Below are positions 34,690 to 47,100 of a DNA stretch of 64,000 nt, piece by piece. The stretch's first letter is position 1. Every line of letters begins with the position of its first letter. The DNA is from Gonatopus flavifemur (Eukaryota; Arthropoda; Insecta; Hymenoptera; Dryinidae). A model generated the notes under the pieces. The model had not been told where the DNA came from. It searched no databases and saw only the letters and a program-made list of their open reading frames with translations. The stretch is from contig JAFFJZ010000004.1 of NCBI GenBank assembly GCA_018340375.1, positions 49,764,001 to 49,828,000 of the forward strand, given 5' to 3'. The translations under genes were made by a program, and so were the position numbers.

Positions 34690-35385
34690 CTAACGCGGTG
34701 GAATAAAGTCTTAAATTGAATTTGACCTGGTGGGAGAAATTCGGAGTGGACCACACCCCGGCAATCAAAGAAAACATTGAACACAACCTTGATTTCAGAT
34801 CGACTCTGTCGCGGTTTTTTAGGTTTTGACTCGTCTGAAAAGCGCCATTCCGATGATTGTTGGTTATTTCCGATATCATATTCATAGACCCATGTTTCGT
34901 CACCGGTAATGATGCCTTCGATAACATTTTGGCCCAAAGAGAGCATTTGTTTAGCAACATCAATGCCATGCTGTTTCTGCAACAAATTCAACACTCGGCA
35001 CAAGCCGTGCTTCAACTCGTCTCATGGCCAAAATATTGTGTATAACGTTCTGCATCGATCCGAACGAGACACCAAGATCGAATGCCATCTCCCTAATACT
35101 CACACGACGATTTGCGAGGACGATTTCTTCAATTTTATCAATATTTTCGTCAGTGATACTGGTGGATGGACGACCGGAACGAGGCAAATCATCAACCACA
35201 ATACGACCTGCTTCACACTCTTTGTACCACTCGTACGCTTGTGTTTTCGACATCATCGAGTCCCCGTAGGTTTCTGTTAACATCTTCAACGCTTCCGCAC
35301 ATGAAATTTTGTTAAAAACACAAAATTTTGGACAAACTCTTTGCTCAACCAAATTCGACATTGCGAAATTCGCAGACCACAACAA
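34690..35385 (-). pseudogene. mariner transposase, truncated and frameshifted
   Basis: 35385-34960 encodes the N-terminal paired-type DNA-binding part (EQRVCPKFCVFNKISCAEA, SKTQAYEWYKECEAGR, DLPRSGRPSTS, then the second HTH). After a frameshift near 34990, the minus frame 35015-34680 carries the first catalytic Asp (ITGDETWVYEYD), then SKPKKPRQSRSEIKVV and HSEFLPPGQ. It ends at about 34690 against a CCCTGGT repeat, so the second and third catalytic acids and the 3' end are missing. It belongs to the DD34D mariner family and cannot be active. Confidence 0.9.
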
Positions 35386-35639
35386 ACACTGACTCGTTTA
35401 CAAGGCAACACGCACTAACTTCTGACGAATGAGGCGCCAACAGACATTTGAGCGCTGAATAACAGATGAAATAACATGGAAAACAAAAGATTCCGACAAT
35501 ATCTCAAATGCGGTTTGTTTGAATAGAGAATTCCGAGTACTTTTTGATCAGAAGGTATATAATACTTTTTAGGGTGTTCAGTGTGGTTTAGATTTCGTAT
35601 ATTGATATGACTCATTGAATAAGATACAATCCAATCGGC

Positions 35640-36990
35640 TATACCATGATCGGATCCGATTGAGTTGTAGAACCTCTCTTTAATAGAATTTCATTCGTCT
35701 ACAGATTTTCTGAGTCGACTAAACCTCCATTGAATCCGATTGAGTCAATTGGGCGATTCCTGTTCACAACTTGGTTGCAATAGTATACCTTGTATATCAG
35801 CATCCCAGTATGATTCCCATCCTCTATCGTGATATGAACCAGTGAACTATAGAATACTATCGAATCCAATTGGTCATGTCTCTATCGAATCCGATTGAGT
35901 AGTCCAGTCTATCTTTGATGAAATTTTATTCGCAAACAGATGTTGTGAATCGGCTAATTGCCCATTGGATCCGATTGGGTCAGTTGTGCGATTTCTTTTT
36001 ACAGTTCATTTTGAATAGTGTAATTTGCAAAACCATGTTTTGGCGTGATATTATTGTGGATCGTCTTATGACTCATTGATCACGATAGAATTCAATCCAT
36101 CGAACCCGTAGCGAATTCGGTTCAGTACTAGAGTCTGTCTCTGAAGAAATTTGATTCACAAACAAATGTTTTGGATCGGTTAAACCCCCATTGGATCCAC
36201 TTGGGTCAGTCGTGCGATTCCTCTGTATAGCCCATTGTGAATAGTACCATTTGCATAATCAGTGTTTCGGTATGCTTCCCATTCCACATCTTAATATAAC
36301 TTGACGAGTCCGATAGAATCCAGTCCGTCATATCCCTATTGGATCCGATTGAGTAGTAGACCCGATCTCTGGGAAAATTTCATTCGCCTACAAATGTTTA
36401 AAATCAGCTCGGCCCCCATTAAATCCCATTGGGTCAATCATGAGATTGCTGTTCGCGAAACACTCAGAATAGTGTCCCTCGTATATTAGCGTCTCAGTGC
36501 GATTTGCATTTCATACCGTGATGCGGCTCAAAGAATACGATAGAATGTCATCGGTCATACCACTATCGAATCCGATTGAGTAGTAGATCCTACACTGATG
36601 AAGGTCCACTCGGTTCCAGATGTTTCAAATTGACTGAACGCTCATTGAATCCGACTGGGTGAATGAGGCGATTCCTGTGTACAACACACTTGCAGAAGTG
36701 CACCTTGTATATCAGCGGCTGAGCGTGATTTCCATCCCGTATCGTAATGTAAATCATTAAATACTATAGAACGCTATTGGTCATGTTCTTATCAAATCCG
36801 ATTGAGTAGTAGCGCCTATTTCTGATAGAATTCCAGTCGTCTACAGATTTTTTGAATCGGCTACATCCCTATTGAATCCGATGCGGTCAATTGTGCAGTG
36901 CATTGAATATTATAGCATTCAATCGTTCATTATCATATCGAAACCAATTGAGAAACAGAGCCCATTCCTGATGGAATCTCACTCGCTCAG
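35640..36990. repeat. Degenerate satellite, period about 232 bp
   Basis: Six to seven units each contain GAATCCGATTGAGTAGTAGA, a CTACAGAT-like segment about 50 bases later, then CCATTGAATCCGATTGGGT and CAGCGTCCCAGT-like words. Units are heavily diverged. No gene. Confidence 0.7.
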
Positions 36991-38309
36991 AGAGATTTAG
37001 AATTAGCGAAACTCCCATTGACCCCGACTGGGTGAATACTTTCAACCTCAGTTGAATCTACCTTGAAAAAATGAAAAATTGCATATCAGTATTACAGTGA
37101 GTTTTTGAGTCTCAATCGTATCATGAATCACTGAATACTGTAGAATCAAATCAGCTATTCTCCTAATGAATCTGATTCCGAATGTACAGCCCTTTGACAA
37201 TATTTTTGACTGGGAAAATTTTCAACGAATCAAATTCGCTCACAACGTTCAAATTCCCTATTTATTGCGATTCCTCAACTCCGTACATTTACCGATTGAT
37301 TCTCAAGTATTTATATTGGTTGATTCGTTGGCATGCTCAATAAATCCAATCGTATTCAATCGGGATATCGACTGCACAATGTTCTGATTCAATCTCATTC
37401 ATTTCTCATTGCCACCATCCCCCGTTTATATTGTTCTTTCTCCCATTTAATCTCATTGTCTATTACGTTTCAACATTACTGGGCAAATGCCGATTCATCC
37501 CCATTCGTCTATCCGTTGATTTCCGTATTAATTCCCAATCAATATAATCTCCGATTTTTCTATTTCCAATCCACCATTTGATTCTGATTGGATTGCAATC
37601 AGTGAAACGATCATTGAACCCTATCAAATATCATGCGAAAATCGAAATGTTTAAATGACTATTGAATCCAGAAACTTGAATATGTTCAAACCGCATTCGA
37701 TCTGATTACGTTTTTTTCCCCCATTTTCCTGTGAAGAAGTGTCCCTTGTTTCACCTGTATGTCCCTGATTCAGTACCATTCATCAAAGCATGTCTATTGG
37801 TTCTAATTAAATCTGACCAATTCTGATTGAGGCTCAATCGTCAAATATTGATGCTCCAAAGTACGTACTATTTATTTAATCAGATTTGGTCAGAATCAAT
37901 CGTTTATTTCAAGCAGGGTTGCATGATCTCACAACTAGAATGGGATGAAACTCATATGGGACCACTATCGGATCACAACTAGAACGTTGTATAAGTTTCA
38001 TTGCAATCGAATAATGTTATGTTATTGTATACGTGGATTCATCATGAGCACTTTGAATTCAAAATGACTTCTTATTGAACAAATTAATATTCAAAAAAAA
38101 TCTATATGGTGCCTTCATATGAAATTCCCTGGTAAAAGCATGTCTATAGATCTCTCTGAAAATTATATGTTTTAGAGAGATTCGGAAAGATTCAGGGAAC
38201 TCCAGAAAGATTTAGCGTTAGGTTGGAGATTCATATTAGCGATTGTCGCGCGCGACATCATTAGAAGAAAAGAGAGATTCGAGTTGGACACGGATGGGAT
38301 CCAAATTAC
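36991..38309. other. AT-rich CCCTGGT-family flank, no gene
   Basis: Sequence rich in AATCCGATTG and TTGAATC words up to about 37913, then ordinary AT-rich DNA with GAGAGATTC words. The frames at 37166-37581 are short and unconvincing. Confidence 0.4.
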
Positions 38310-38368
38310 CGAAACTATTAAAAAGAGTGGTATAATATATCATACTCTCTTTTTAAACGATAGTTTCG
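38310..38368. repeat. Strong 59-base hairpin
   Basis: CGAAACTATTAAAAAGAGT is inverted at the other end (CTCTTTTTAAACGATAGTTTCG, shifted by one bulge). The arms close on a TATAATATAT loop. Probably a small fold-back element; a structured RNA is not excluded. Confidence 0.55.
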
Positions 38369-38614
38369 TTGATTTGTCTTTCCGTTGATTTGGCCCCTAT
38401 CCTCAGAAACATCCTCCCTCTTCTTTCCCCTAACGGTGTCACACCCGACATACCCTAGTTTAAGTCTCCGGCCTTATTCGGAGAGATTCAGAACAATACA
38501 GAGACAGGTGAATCAGGAAAAAAACGGTGAGAAATGAATTGAGAAAAATTTTTGGGCCAACATTTCGGAGGTATTCCGAAAGTTCCAGAGAGATCCAGAG
38601 ACAGGTGAATTAAA

Positions 38615-39115
38615 CCCTGGTGAAAATGGGAGCGAGAAGAAAAAGTAAAGGAAGTGTATGCTGAAGAGTAATAGGAACGTTAATGGAAAGTATACGAAGC
38701 TTGAATGGAAAGGATACCAAGAGTATGTGAAACGGAAATTGAAACACAGAAAGCAGGAAAAATTCAATAAATCTAGACAAAAACATTGAACCCTGTTGTG
38801 AGAATCGAACCGGTGGCTTTCACTATGGTAGGGTCTTATCCACTGAGCCATGATCGTTGTTGACATCCATTGCTGAAAGATGTTATTTGAAGTCAGAATA
38901 GGTGTGACTCGCATACGCTTCAGATAACCTACTATTACGTTACATGAAGCATATGTGAAACGGGATCGGAAGTTTATGAAACGTATACAGAACGTATGAT
39001 TTGATGACTCTCCAGCAAGCGGGTATCATACGCTCCAGAAAGAGGGAGTTGAAACGCTTTTCGCTTTGTATACGTTTCCTTCTCGCTTTGTGTATACGCT
39101 TCATTTTCACCAGGG
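38615..39115. mobile_element. 501-bp CCCTGGTGAAAA element carrying a tRNA-like segment
   Basis: Begins CCCTGGTGAAAATGG and ends CCATTTTCACCAGGG-like (TTCATTTTCACCAGGG ending 39115). Same ends as 4805-4967. Subterminal words (GAAGCGTATA and relatives) recur inverted. Contains the tRNA-like stretch at 38790-38860. Confidence 0.6.
38790..38860 (-). other. tRNA-like sequence (A and B boxes)
   Basis: On the minus strand an A-box match TGGCTCAGTGG (38850-38840) and a B-box match GGTTCGATTC (38811-38802) are spaced as in a tRNA. The T arm and acceptor do not pair well, so it is a tRNA pseudogene or SINE head and not a working tRNA. It could still bind polymerase III factors. Confidence 0.5.
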
Positions 39116-39740
39116 AAGAGACGTTGAACTTTTCAGAAGGGTTCATAGTCATTCGGGGAGTTCCAGAGAGAATCAGAGACAGGTGAACTGTGAAAAATTG
39201 TATGATGAACTTTTCACAAAGATTTAGAGGAATCCAGAGAGTCACAAAAGAACTCAAGAAAATTCAGAGACGATTAATTTGAGGGAAGCCGAAACTAGCG
39301 ACCGTAGGGCCAGCAGCCGACGTCCGTAATTTTTGACTTGAAAGTTGGTGAAGCCTTGTTTATACCAGAAATGTATTAAGTAGCATTTCACTAGATGTTT
39401 CGGATGCTTGAATACTTGATCAAAGTTTCCTATTGAATCGGTTATGTTATGAGAATCGGCTGCTCATTATACAGCTGCCAGTTTTCGGGGGTTTCAGAAG
39501 AACTCAAATCTCTGGGTTGGAGAATTGTATCCAAATTTGCCTGAATGTCTCTGAATGTCTCTGGATTTTGCTTATTTCGGAGCTTTCTTTGATTTCAACT
39601 GCATTTCTCCGGGTTCCCTTTGATATCTTGAAACTCTTTGAATTTCTATGAATCCTTCAAAATTTTATCCTCTCAGACTCAGGGGCTTCTGAATTTGTCT
39701 GCATTCCATTGAATTCATCTGAACTTCTACATTTTTAGGC
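39116..39740. other. Repeat debris, no gene
   Basis: AGAGACAGGTGAA words repeat at 39170 and elsewhere. A diverged end of the 1188-1989 family (GCCGAAACTAGCGACC) appears near 39292. No coding feature. Confidence 0.4.
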
Positions 39741-39744
39741 ACTC

Positions 39745-40094
39745 ATCGGTATACGTAGTGTACCAAGCACGGAGTGTCTATTGCAACCCGCCATCGTACC
39801 CTCTGACCGCATCTTCTAAAATATTTGAGTAATCCAATTGGGAGTTGCATAGTTTTTCATTCCATTCAATACTGATTGATAATCCGTGAGGTTGTCTGTG
39901 TGTCTGCTCAACTGCGCTGTGTCTGTCTGTATTCGGGGTATCTCTGAACCGAGTTGACCAAACCGGATGAAATTTATAGAGGTCCTTATTCGAACCCTTC
40001 CCCAAGGACCGTTGAATTTTTATTGCAATCGGACAAGTCCTATTTCTTGATTACTTTTTTCTGTAAAAACAGGTGATCCCGGAGATACATTATA
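39745..40094 (+). mobile_element. Left part of the Helitron-like repeat, copy 2
   Basis: The stretch TATTGCAATCGGACAAGTCC and neighbours just before a TATACAGGGTG junction match 9018-9155. Upstream sequence (from about 39745, ATACGTAGTGTACCAAGCAC) may be the missing 5' portion of the family. The matching right portion is at 56501-57024. Confidence 0.45.
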
Positions 40095-40612
40095 CAGGGT
40101 GGTGCAAAAGTCTGGATACACCCTCATGACTCCTGAACAGGTGGAGATAATGGGATAAGTTTTTTTTAAATTCAACCGGGGAACAGAATCTACCATACTA
40201 GGAGGGTGAAGAGTCCTCAATCTTGAAGGGAGCGACGGAGGGGCGAGGGGGGCGAAAATCTTGAATGAGATGGGGGGGCCTGCGATAGCTCTTTCGATGG
40301 GGATTTCCAGCCCGAATACAGTAGTTTTTTGTTCTTCGAAATCGTTCAATTTTTTGCCGAATTATGACCATTTGAAGATTGTTCTGGAAGCAATCAGAGC
40401 CGGTGTAGACCTTCCTCACTCCTCATCGGATGAAGATCTTTGGATGTTTTCTTTTCAAATGGGGGGGGGGGGTGCATGATGTATCATTCTAGGGAAGTGG
40501 ATCCCCGAAAACAATCGGAAATGATGAATAATAATGGAACCATCAATAAATCAAGATAAATAAGAAATAAGTGTAGAAGGATTGCACACATTACGTAGCC
40601 CCCTAGCCAAAG
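40095..40612 (+). mobile_element. Left terminal arm of a second DUF4817-type family
   Basis: Starts CAGGGTGGTGCAAAAGTCTG after TA. Its 518 bases are an inverted copy of 55997-56500. The homology stops at CTAGCCAAAG (40603-40612). The terminal sequence and the downstream transposase remnant suggest a Tc1/mariner-related element with long inverted repeats, like the 9156 and 57427 copies but a different family. Confidence 0.7.
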
Positions 40613-40953
40613 TTCCCCCTCCAACTTTCTCATGCCAGCGTTCCACGCCGCACTCGCCTTATAACGCCTCTAAAACTGTTGATTCAGGATTTTTCACAAG
40701 TTTTCCTCACCTGTTCATTCGAATCATAATTTTCATTTTTTTTGTGTCTCTCACCATTTGTGGCTACTTTCGATCATTTCTCATCATTTCACGATACTCT
40801 CGACAATTCTTAAACATTTTCGGATAACTTTGCACATTTTGGATAATTTTTGAATATTCTCGGACGAATTCGATTACTTTCAACATTCCTAATGATTCTC
40901 GAACATTTACGGATAAATTCGCTTATTCTCGAACATCCCCCCCCCCCCGATGT
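40613..40953. other. Low-complexity spacer
   Basis: From about 40780 a degenerate 17-22-base period (TTCGGATAACTTTGCACATT-like) leads into a run of 12 or more C. No gene. Confidence 0.5.
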
Positions 40954-41181
40954 CCTGATTTGACCCCATTGGACTTTTTCCTTTGGGGACATTTGAAAGA
41001 TCGGGTTTATCAAAATCTAGCACAAGATTTAGGAGTGTTGCGTGAAAGAATAATAGAAGAAGTGGCACTCATCACTCCTGAAATTTTGCGGAACGTAGGT
41101 GAAAGTTGTTATAATCGTCTCGCTCACTGCATGGAATATTTAGGCAACCATTTTGAACACCTCATTCAAGTCCCATACTAA
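40954..41181 (+). pseudogene. C-terminal remnant of a DUF4817-type transposase
   Basis: The frame begins after a C homopolymer with PDLTPLDFFLWGHLKDRVYQ, which is the third-Asp motif of the family, and ends at a natural-looking TAA after GNHFEHLIQVPY. The same closing pattern (HFEHLLNA) ends the 9662 and 58988 transposases. The N-terminal two thirds, including the first two catalytic residues, are missing. It belongs with the arm at 40095-40612. Confidence 0.8.
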
Positions 41182-41599
41182 AGCGCGTATTTGCCTAAGC
41201 ATGGATATCATTTGGGAATGGAGGAAACCACATCTGGAATGTAGGAACTGCTACATCTCGGCGAAGGATCGACCGATTTCATGAAATCAAAGACGGTTGG
41301 ATTCGGGTTAAAAGAACGCCATTCACAGATGTGTCGCAAGCTCCCAATTTATGAAGCTGAAGCTACCGAACGTGAGCTAGCAGACGTACGACTACACTTT
41401 TGGAAGGGACTGTACTTTTGAGTTTCCTGATATTGAAATCCAACTAGCGGACGAACCAAGACTACTATCGGAATGGAAATGACCGATCTTTGTAGATTTT
41501 GATGCGCTGAATCGAATGAGATAGGTCTGGAAACACTTGAATGCATTTTGAACGGGATATTTGAGTTTTGAGTGCGGGAAGAAGTGGAAATATATCATG

Positions 41600-43060
41600 A
41601 TTTACAAGTTTTTCCATGCCTTCTACCATTCAGAAAAATAATTCGCGGTTCGGTGATAGGTTTTCTTATAGCTTTTTCGATGCCGAATCGAATGGTATGA
41701 GTCTCGATGTGTTACGCGGCCATTTTGGCGGGGTAAATGGGGGTTGAAGTCTGGAATCTTGCGAATCACAGGAAAATCGAGTGATCCAATGTTTATTCCA
41801 TGCCTTCTACCATTCAGAAAAATAATTCGCGGTTCGGTGATAGGTTTTCTTATAGCTTTTTCGATGCCGAATCGAATGGTATAGGTCTCGATGTGTTACG
41901 CGGCCATTTTGGCGGGGTAAATGGGGGTTGAAGTCTGAGAGTCTTGCGGATGAGAGGAAAATCGAGGATTACAATGTTCGTTCCATGCCTTCTACCATTC
42001 TGAGAAATAATCCGCGGTTCGATGATAGGTTTTCCCATAGGTTTTTCAATGCCGAATCGAATGGTATAGGTCTCTATGTGTTACCCGGCCGTACAAGAGA
42101 GTTACATGGGGGTTGAAGTCTGAAAGTCTCGCGGATGAGAGGAAAATCGAGGATTACAATAATCGTTTCCTGCTTTCTGCCATTCAGAAAAATAATCCGC
42201 GGTTCGATGATGGGTTTTCTTATAGTTCTTTCAATGCTGAATCGAATGGTATTGGTCTCTAATTGTTACGCGGCCGTTTGAGAGATGTAAATGGGGGATG
42301 AAGGCTGGAATCTTGCGGATGAGAGGAAAATCGACAAGTCCAATGTTCGTTCCATGCCTTTTACCATTCAGAAAAATAATTCGTGGTTCGATGATCGGTT
42401 TTCTCATAGCTTTTTCAATGCCAAATCGAATGGTATAGGTCTCTATGTATCACGCGGCCGTTTAAGAGAGTTACATGGGGGTTGAAGTCCGAAAGTCTTG
42501 CGGATGAGAGGAAAATCGAGAATTACAATATTCGTTCCCTGCTTTCTGCTATTCAGAAAAATAATCTGCGGTTCGATGATGGGTTTTCTTATAGTTCTTT
42601 CAATGCTGAATCGAATGGTATAGGTCTCTATGTGTTACGCGGCCGTTTAAGAGATGTAAATGGGGGATGAAGGCTGGAATCTTGCGAATGAGAGGAAAAT
42701 CGAGGATTTCAATGTTCGTTCCATGCCTTCTACCATTCAGAAAAATATTCCGTGGTTCGGTGATAGGTCTTCTCATAGCTTTTTCGATGCCGAGGTGAAT
42801 GGTATAGGTCTCGATATGTTACGCTGCCGTTTGTCCTTGATATATGGGGGTCGAATACAGAGAAACTCGAAAATGTGAGAAGTAAGTCGTATTTTCACCG
42901 ACTATTTCCATGTCTTCCCCTATTAAGAAAATTATTTTACCAATCGAGGATGGTTTTTGTCATAGCTTTTTCGATGCCGAATCAAATGATAAAGGTTTAA
43001 ACACGTTACGCGGCTGTTTATCGATTATGTATGGAGGTCGGATACAGAAAAACTCGAATC
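41600..43060 (+). repeat. 184-bp satellite array, left arm of the Ulp1-transposase element
   Basis: About eight units of 180-185 bp contain TCCATGCCTTCTACCATTCA, GGTTCGGTGATAGGTTTTCT, GCCGAATCGAATGGTATAGG and TGTTACGCGGCCG. The last units are more diverged. The same unit lies in inverted orientation at 48590-49206 on the other side of the transposase gene. Short frames in each unit are repeats. Confidence 0.9.
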
Positions 43061-43191
43061 TGCTAGCCTCAGCTTCATATAAATGGAGCAATAAATCATA
43101 CTCTTCCCCAACTCATGTGAAATGCTTCAATTCTCCTTATTATACACATTCAATGAGAAAAGAGAATACGAATATTATGAAAAAAAATCAT

Positions 43192-43264
43192 GTTTCTCGG
43201 GACTTGAACCTAAGCCTGCAGCGTCGCAATTCCTTCCCTTGACCGCTCAGCTATCGAGTGTCAC
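43192..43264 (-). other. tRNA-like sequence (A and B boxes)
   Basis: Minus strand: A-box TAGCTGAGCGG (43253-43243) and B-box GGTTCAAGTCC (43210-43200), with spacing of a tRNA. The stems outside the boxes pair poorly and the anticodon is unclear, so it is a tRNA-derived pseudogene or SINE head. Confidence 0.55.
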
Positions 43265-44105
43265 CTACGTTAGGCGAAGTCACAGACGTACTTGAAGAAC
43301 GTTAAATCCTTCAAATGCCCACATTTCGAATATAGCTGCTCATTCGGATGAATGGCTTGAAGGTCTGTCATTCGATATCAAACCCTTCAAATTTACAAAC
43401 TTCCATCAAAATTGGTTTGGTGCTCTCCTTTCGCGAACGGATTGAATATCTCAACGATAGCAATTCGCTGTGGTAACGGAATCATTGAGTGTATTTACGA
43501 ACTAATTTGTTGAAATTATTTCTCCTTCGCTATTCTTACGAACTTTGATTTGCTAAAAAATGAACTTGATTGATGAGGATGGAACTAGCAAAGCCTCGCT
43601 TGTTACTTTCAATATAGTTGTTTCATCGAATATTCAAATAGCTCAATCATATCATTGAAATCCACTCAATCAATTTCTGATATCAAAATTATTGAAAATT
43701 CATTCAGTCCAATCAAAAGTCAGATCAATCCGCCGCCATCTTTCACCACTCCCTCTCCACCGCTTTTTCAGCTTCATTCATTTCTTTTTTTCTCTCGTTC
43801 TTGTGTTTTTTATACGCCATGTTGTTTCATGCAAGCAACAATCATCATTGCTGAACTGTGATCCATCGAAGTATCATTCAATCAAGTTTATTGTTTCAAA
43901 CTTATGGATACAATTACGTGCAAGTATATAACGTGAGTTTTTTTGAGAAATATAAACTTTCTATTATCCAACTCATGTTCTTATATTACCGATTTTACAC
44001 TCTTTCCTTTTCCTCTTTCCAGATCCTCATTTCACTCATTCCAATTTTGTCATTGAATATCGGATCTAAACAGTTTTCGTTTATTATCCAAAGAATCATT
44101 TAACA

Positions 44106-47100
44106 ATGTTGATCAGCAATGAAGACATAGTACAAGCTATCCTTGTGTTACATCCAGGTGTGCCTCCTGATGATATAATACAACTGTTTTGCGAAGCACC
44201 CGTTCGTAAATCAAGTAGTGTTTGGAAAGACTTGTGTGCTCATATTTTACGAGGTTATTGCGAAAAGACTATTCTTAATCATATTCTCAAGTGTTTCGCC
44301 AAATTTTCAAGAAATATTCAGCCCATTCGCACCAGTCTCTTAGAAAATTATGTGAAAAGTCTTCAAGTTTCAGTTACATCGACTACGGTTCCACATGAGA
44401 ATATCAATCCTCATTATTCACCAGAAAAACATGAACTCGTTCCGATTGCAGCCTTCATTGGAAATGATTCGAAATCCCTTTCCGAAATCTCAACCTCAAA
44501 TAACCCTTGCTCCAGTGGAAATGATGTTCCGTTAAATAATTTTACAAGACTTGAAGGAATACCAGAACATAATTCACAAGAATATGATTATCCTACAGAT
44601 TCACCTCTACATCTGTGTGTTGATAACGAAAGTGTACATGGAAGTGTTGATCAGAAGTGTTACAAAGAAATAAAACATATTTCACTCCACAAACAGGTAG
44701 GAATGTTTTGGATATTACTGTAGCAGCTTCGATATCAAAATCTTCCTCAATTGTTTCAACATCTCCGGAATCTGAAGATAACCAATCCATCCTTAAATCG
44801 GATCGACGATCTTCTAATACTGATTCGTCTAATACTTCTGCAAAGTCAAAATCATTTGATTCGTGTTTCAATTCAAAAAAGTTAGATGAGGTAATTGAGT
44901 TGGTTCAAAATATTTCCTGCGATAGTACCGAACGGATTGATGTTGTTCACGCCACTGAAGACGCGTCTGAAGGGTTTTCGAAACAGCATTACAAATTCGC
45001 ACCTGTAGAACTGGAACATCAAGTGCAAAATTTCAAATTGGATGGAAAATTGTTTATTCCCGCAAAGTTTTGGGAAAAATATTGGGTTTCAAACGAAAAT
45101 AATCAAACCGTACGCCTTAGTAAGGGATGGCAGGATATTTTCAATAATTATTTTGAACAAGAGTACCCTATTTGTGTTTTATCATTCTTGTGGCACAGAT
45201 GTTACGATGCTTCTGTCGAAAGATCAAGGTATGTTCATATAGAAGCAAAATGCAAAAATTCACTTTGTACATTTTTCAAACTTATAAGCATTACTCCTAT
45301 CGCTAAACCATATTCCGATACTGTCGTGCTTGTTTTCATTAATGTACCAATCAAACACAAGATAGGAGAAAATCACCGCAGGTTTATTAAATCGTTTGAA
45401 AATGAAACAAGAAGTTAAAGGACTTGCGCCTACAATATATGACGAAAAAAAACTTGCCGAACTTTCTAAATCTTCTCCAACTCAAATACAATACGGTAAT
45501 TTGAATCATGCGCCAAGCGAGATGCTTGTCCAGAAAGCTGTTAGCGAAGAAAACAGGATAAAACATAATTTAGATAAAAATTCCGTAATAGCGATCACGG
45601 AGTTGATGGAAAAATATGAAGAAGCTTGGCCTGGAAAAATCACTGCAGGATATATCCAAGAATTCAGTGTAAGACCAATGAAAATTATCTGATTCACTGA
45701 ATCTATTATCAAATATTTATTGAATTTAGAACGAGGTAAAGTTTTTTGCCATTTGGATAGTACTGGTTCCGTCATAAGTCGTCCGGTTGCTATAAAGTCC
45801 GAAACAAATTTGTTTTATACTCCCAAAAAAAAGCGAGATAAACCAATTTATTATTACGCGCTGATTTTGCCTGGAAGTGAACATTATGGCCCCCTTCCGG
45901 TCGCAGAATTTATCTCAGAAGTTCACGATGTACCGGCCATATCGTCATTTTTAATGAGATTCAATCTTACACTTCGGGCATTTACAGATCGAGTCGTAAT
46001 CAACAAAGTTGAAATGGATTTTAGCTTGGCTTTAATTCAATCTGTATCACTAGCTTTCAACGGTATAGATTTAAGAATGTATTTGAATATAACGTATCAA
46101 TGTGCGTTGAAAAACAATTATGATGAAATATTAAATACTTACACCGTACTTCATATTTGTTCTACGCATTTGTTACGAACAGTCCTTCGTAAAATTAAAT
46201 GCTTCTCAAATGATAAGAAGTTGAAATTCCTTATAGGAGCCACTATTGCTAAATTAGTACATTGCGAAAACATGGAATCAGCAGGATACGTAATGAGAGA
46301 TATTATAGTAGTTTTTGGCTTGAAAACTAAGGTAACCGGTTATCAGGAAGCAATTGAAAATTGAAGGAATGTTGATACAATGATACCTACAGAAACTCAT
46401 GGTGATAATTCTGAAACCGATGAAGAAATTGATTCATTACAAGGCGAAGTGATTGAAGAGCACCGAAATACCCAATCGAGAAATAAATCATTGAGGCACA
46501 ATTCACATTTTTTTCAATTTTTTAATGATATTTATATTTCGATATTGCAAAATATTATTTCTGTCAATACAACAAATAAACAATCAATATTACAAACAGA
46601 CAGTTTGAAAAGAGCCAGGACTGCAGCTTTGAGAACTAATAGAACTAAAGCTATGTGGAGTGAAAAAAGAAGCCTTACAAAAAACAAGCATCGGCAAACA
46701 GCTCTCCTCAGACGAAAATTCAATAGAGGCGTTAATAATGTAAGGAATTCTAACAAATCCTCTACCCTTACTAACAAAACAAAGAAACTTACGTCGAATA
46801 AGAAAATTCCAAAAAACATGTCTCAGAAAATGAATATGCAACATCAGCGCAATTTATACCGGCAGAAATTGTATTCTTTGCAGAAGAATTCATTGGAAAT
46901 AGTCCGCCACAGAACTAAAGTCAATAAAATTCGTATATCTCGAAATATAAATATTTATTATTGCCAAAAATTTGTGGATTATCTATTGGAATACATCCCC
47001 CCCTATTTTCCTGTATGGTCGGCCAGTGTGATATCTTCATTCAATATCCTGAGGGACAGTAATGCTCCTGTTGAAAACTGCTTCAAAATATTAAAGAAAG

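Larger units (their letters stand above)
22390..37913. repeat. AT-rich CCCTGGT-ended repeat domain with nested insertions
   Basis: CCCTGGTAAAAAAAAACGAT at about 22390 has a diverged inverted counterpart ending near 37913 (AATCGTTTATTTCAAGCAGG). Between them the sequence outside the identifiable insertions is AT-rich and dominated by CCGATTGAATCC-like words and tandem arrays. One very large element, or several adjacent members of the CCCTGGT family, would both explain this. Nested inside are the CR1-like LINE, the Transib element and a mariner. Confidence 0.35.

Noticed and set aside
34857..35280. + strand frames opposite the mariner
   Set aside because: Mirror frames of the transposase coding strand.
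38790..38860. A functional tRNA gene
   Set aside because: The A and B boxes fit, but the T arm and acceptor stem do not pair.
41928..42878. Repeated 60-70 codon frames (ADERKIE..., NAESNGIGLYV...) as a gene family
   Set aside because: Each is the same satellite unit read in one frame; they recur in inverted form at 48.7-49.1 kb.
41600..43060. CRISPR-like regularly spaced repeats
   Set aside because: Units are contiguous 184-bp tandem copies without unique spacers, in a eukaryotic transposon.
44697..44722. A 26-base intron in the transposase-Ulp1 gene
   Set aside because: It is too short for an insect intron and does not restore the downstream frame; a simple frameshift is more likely.
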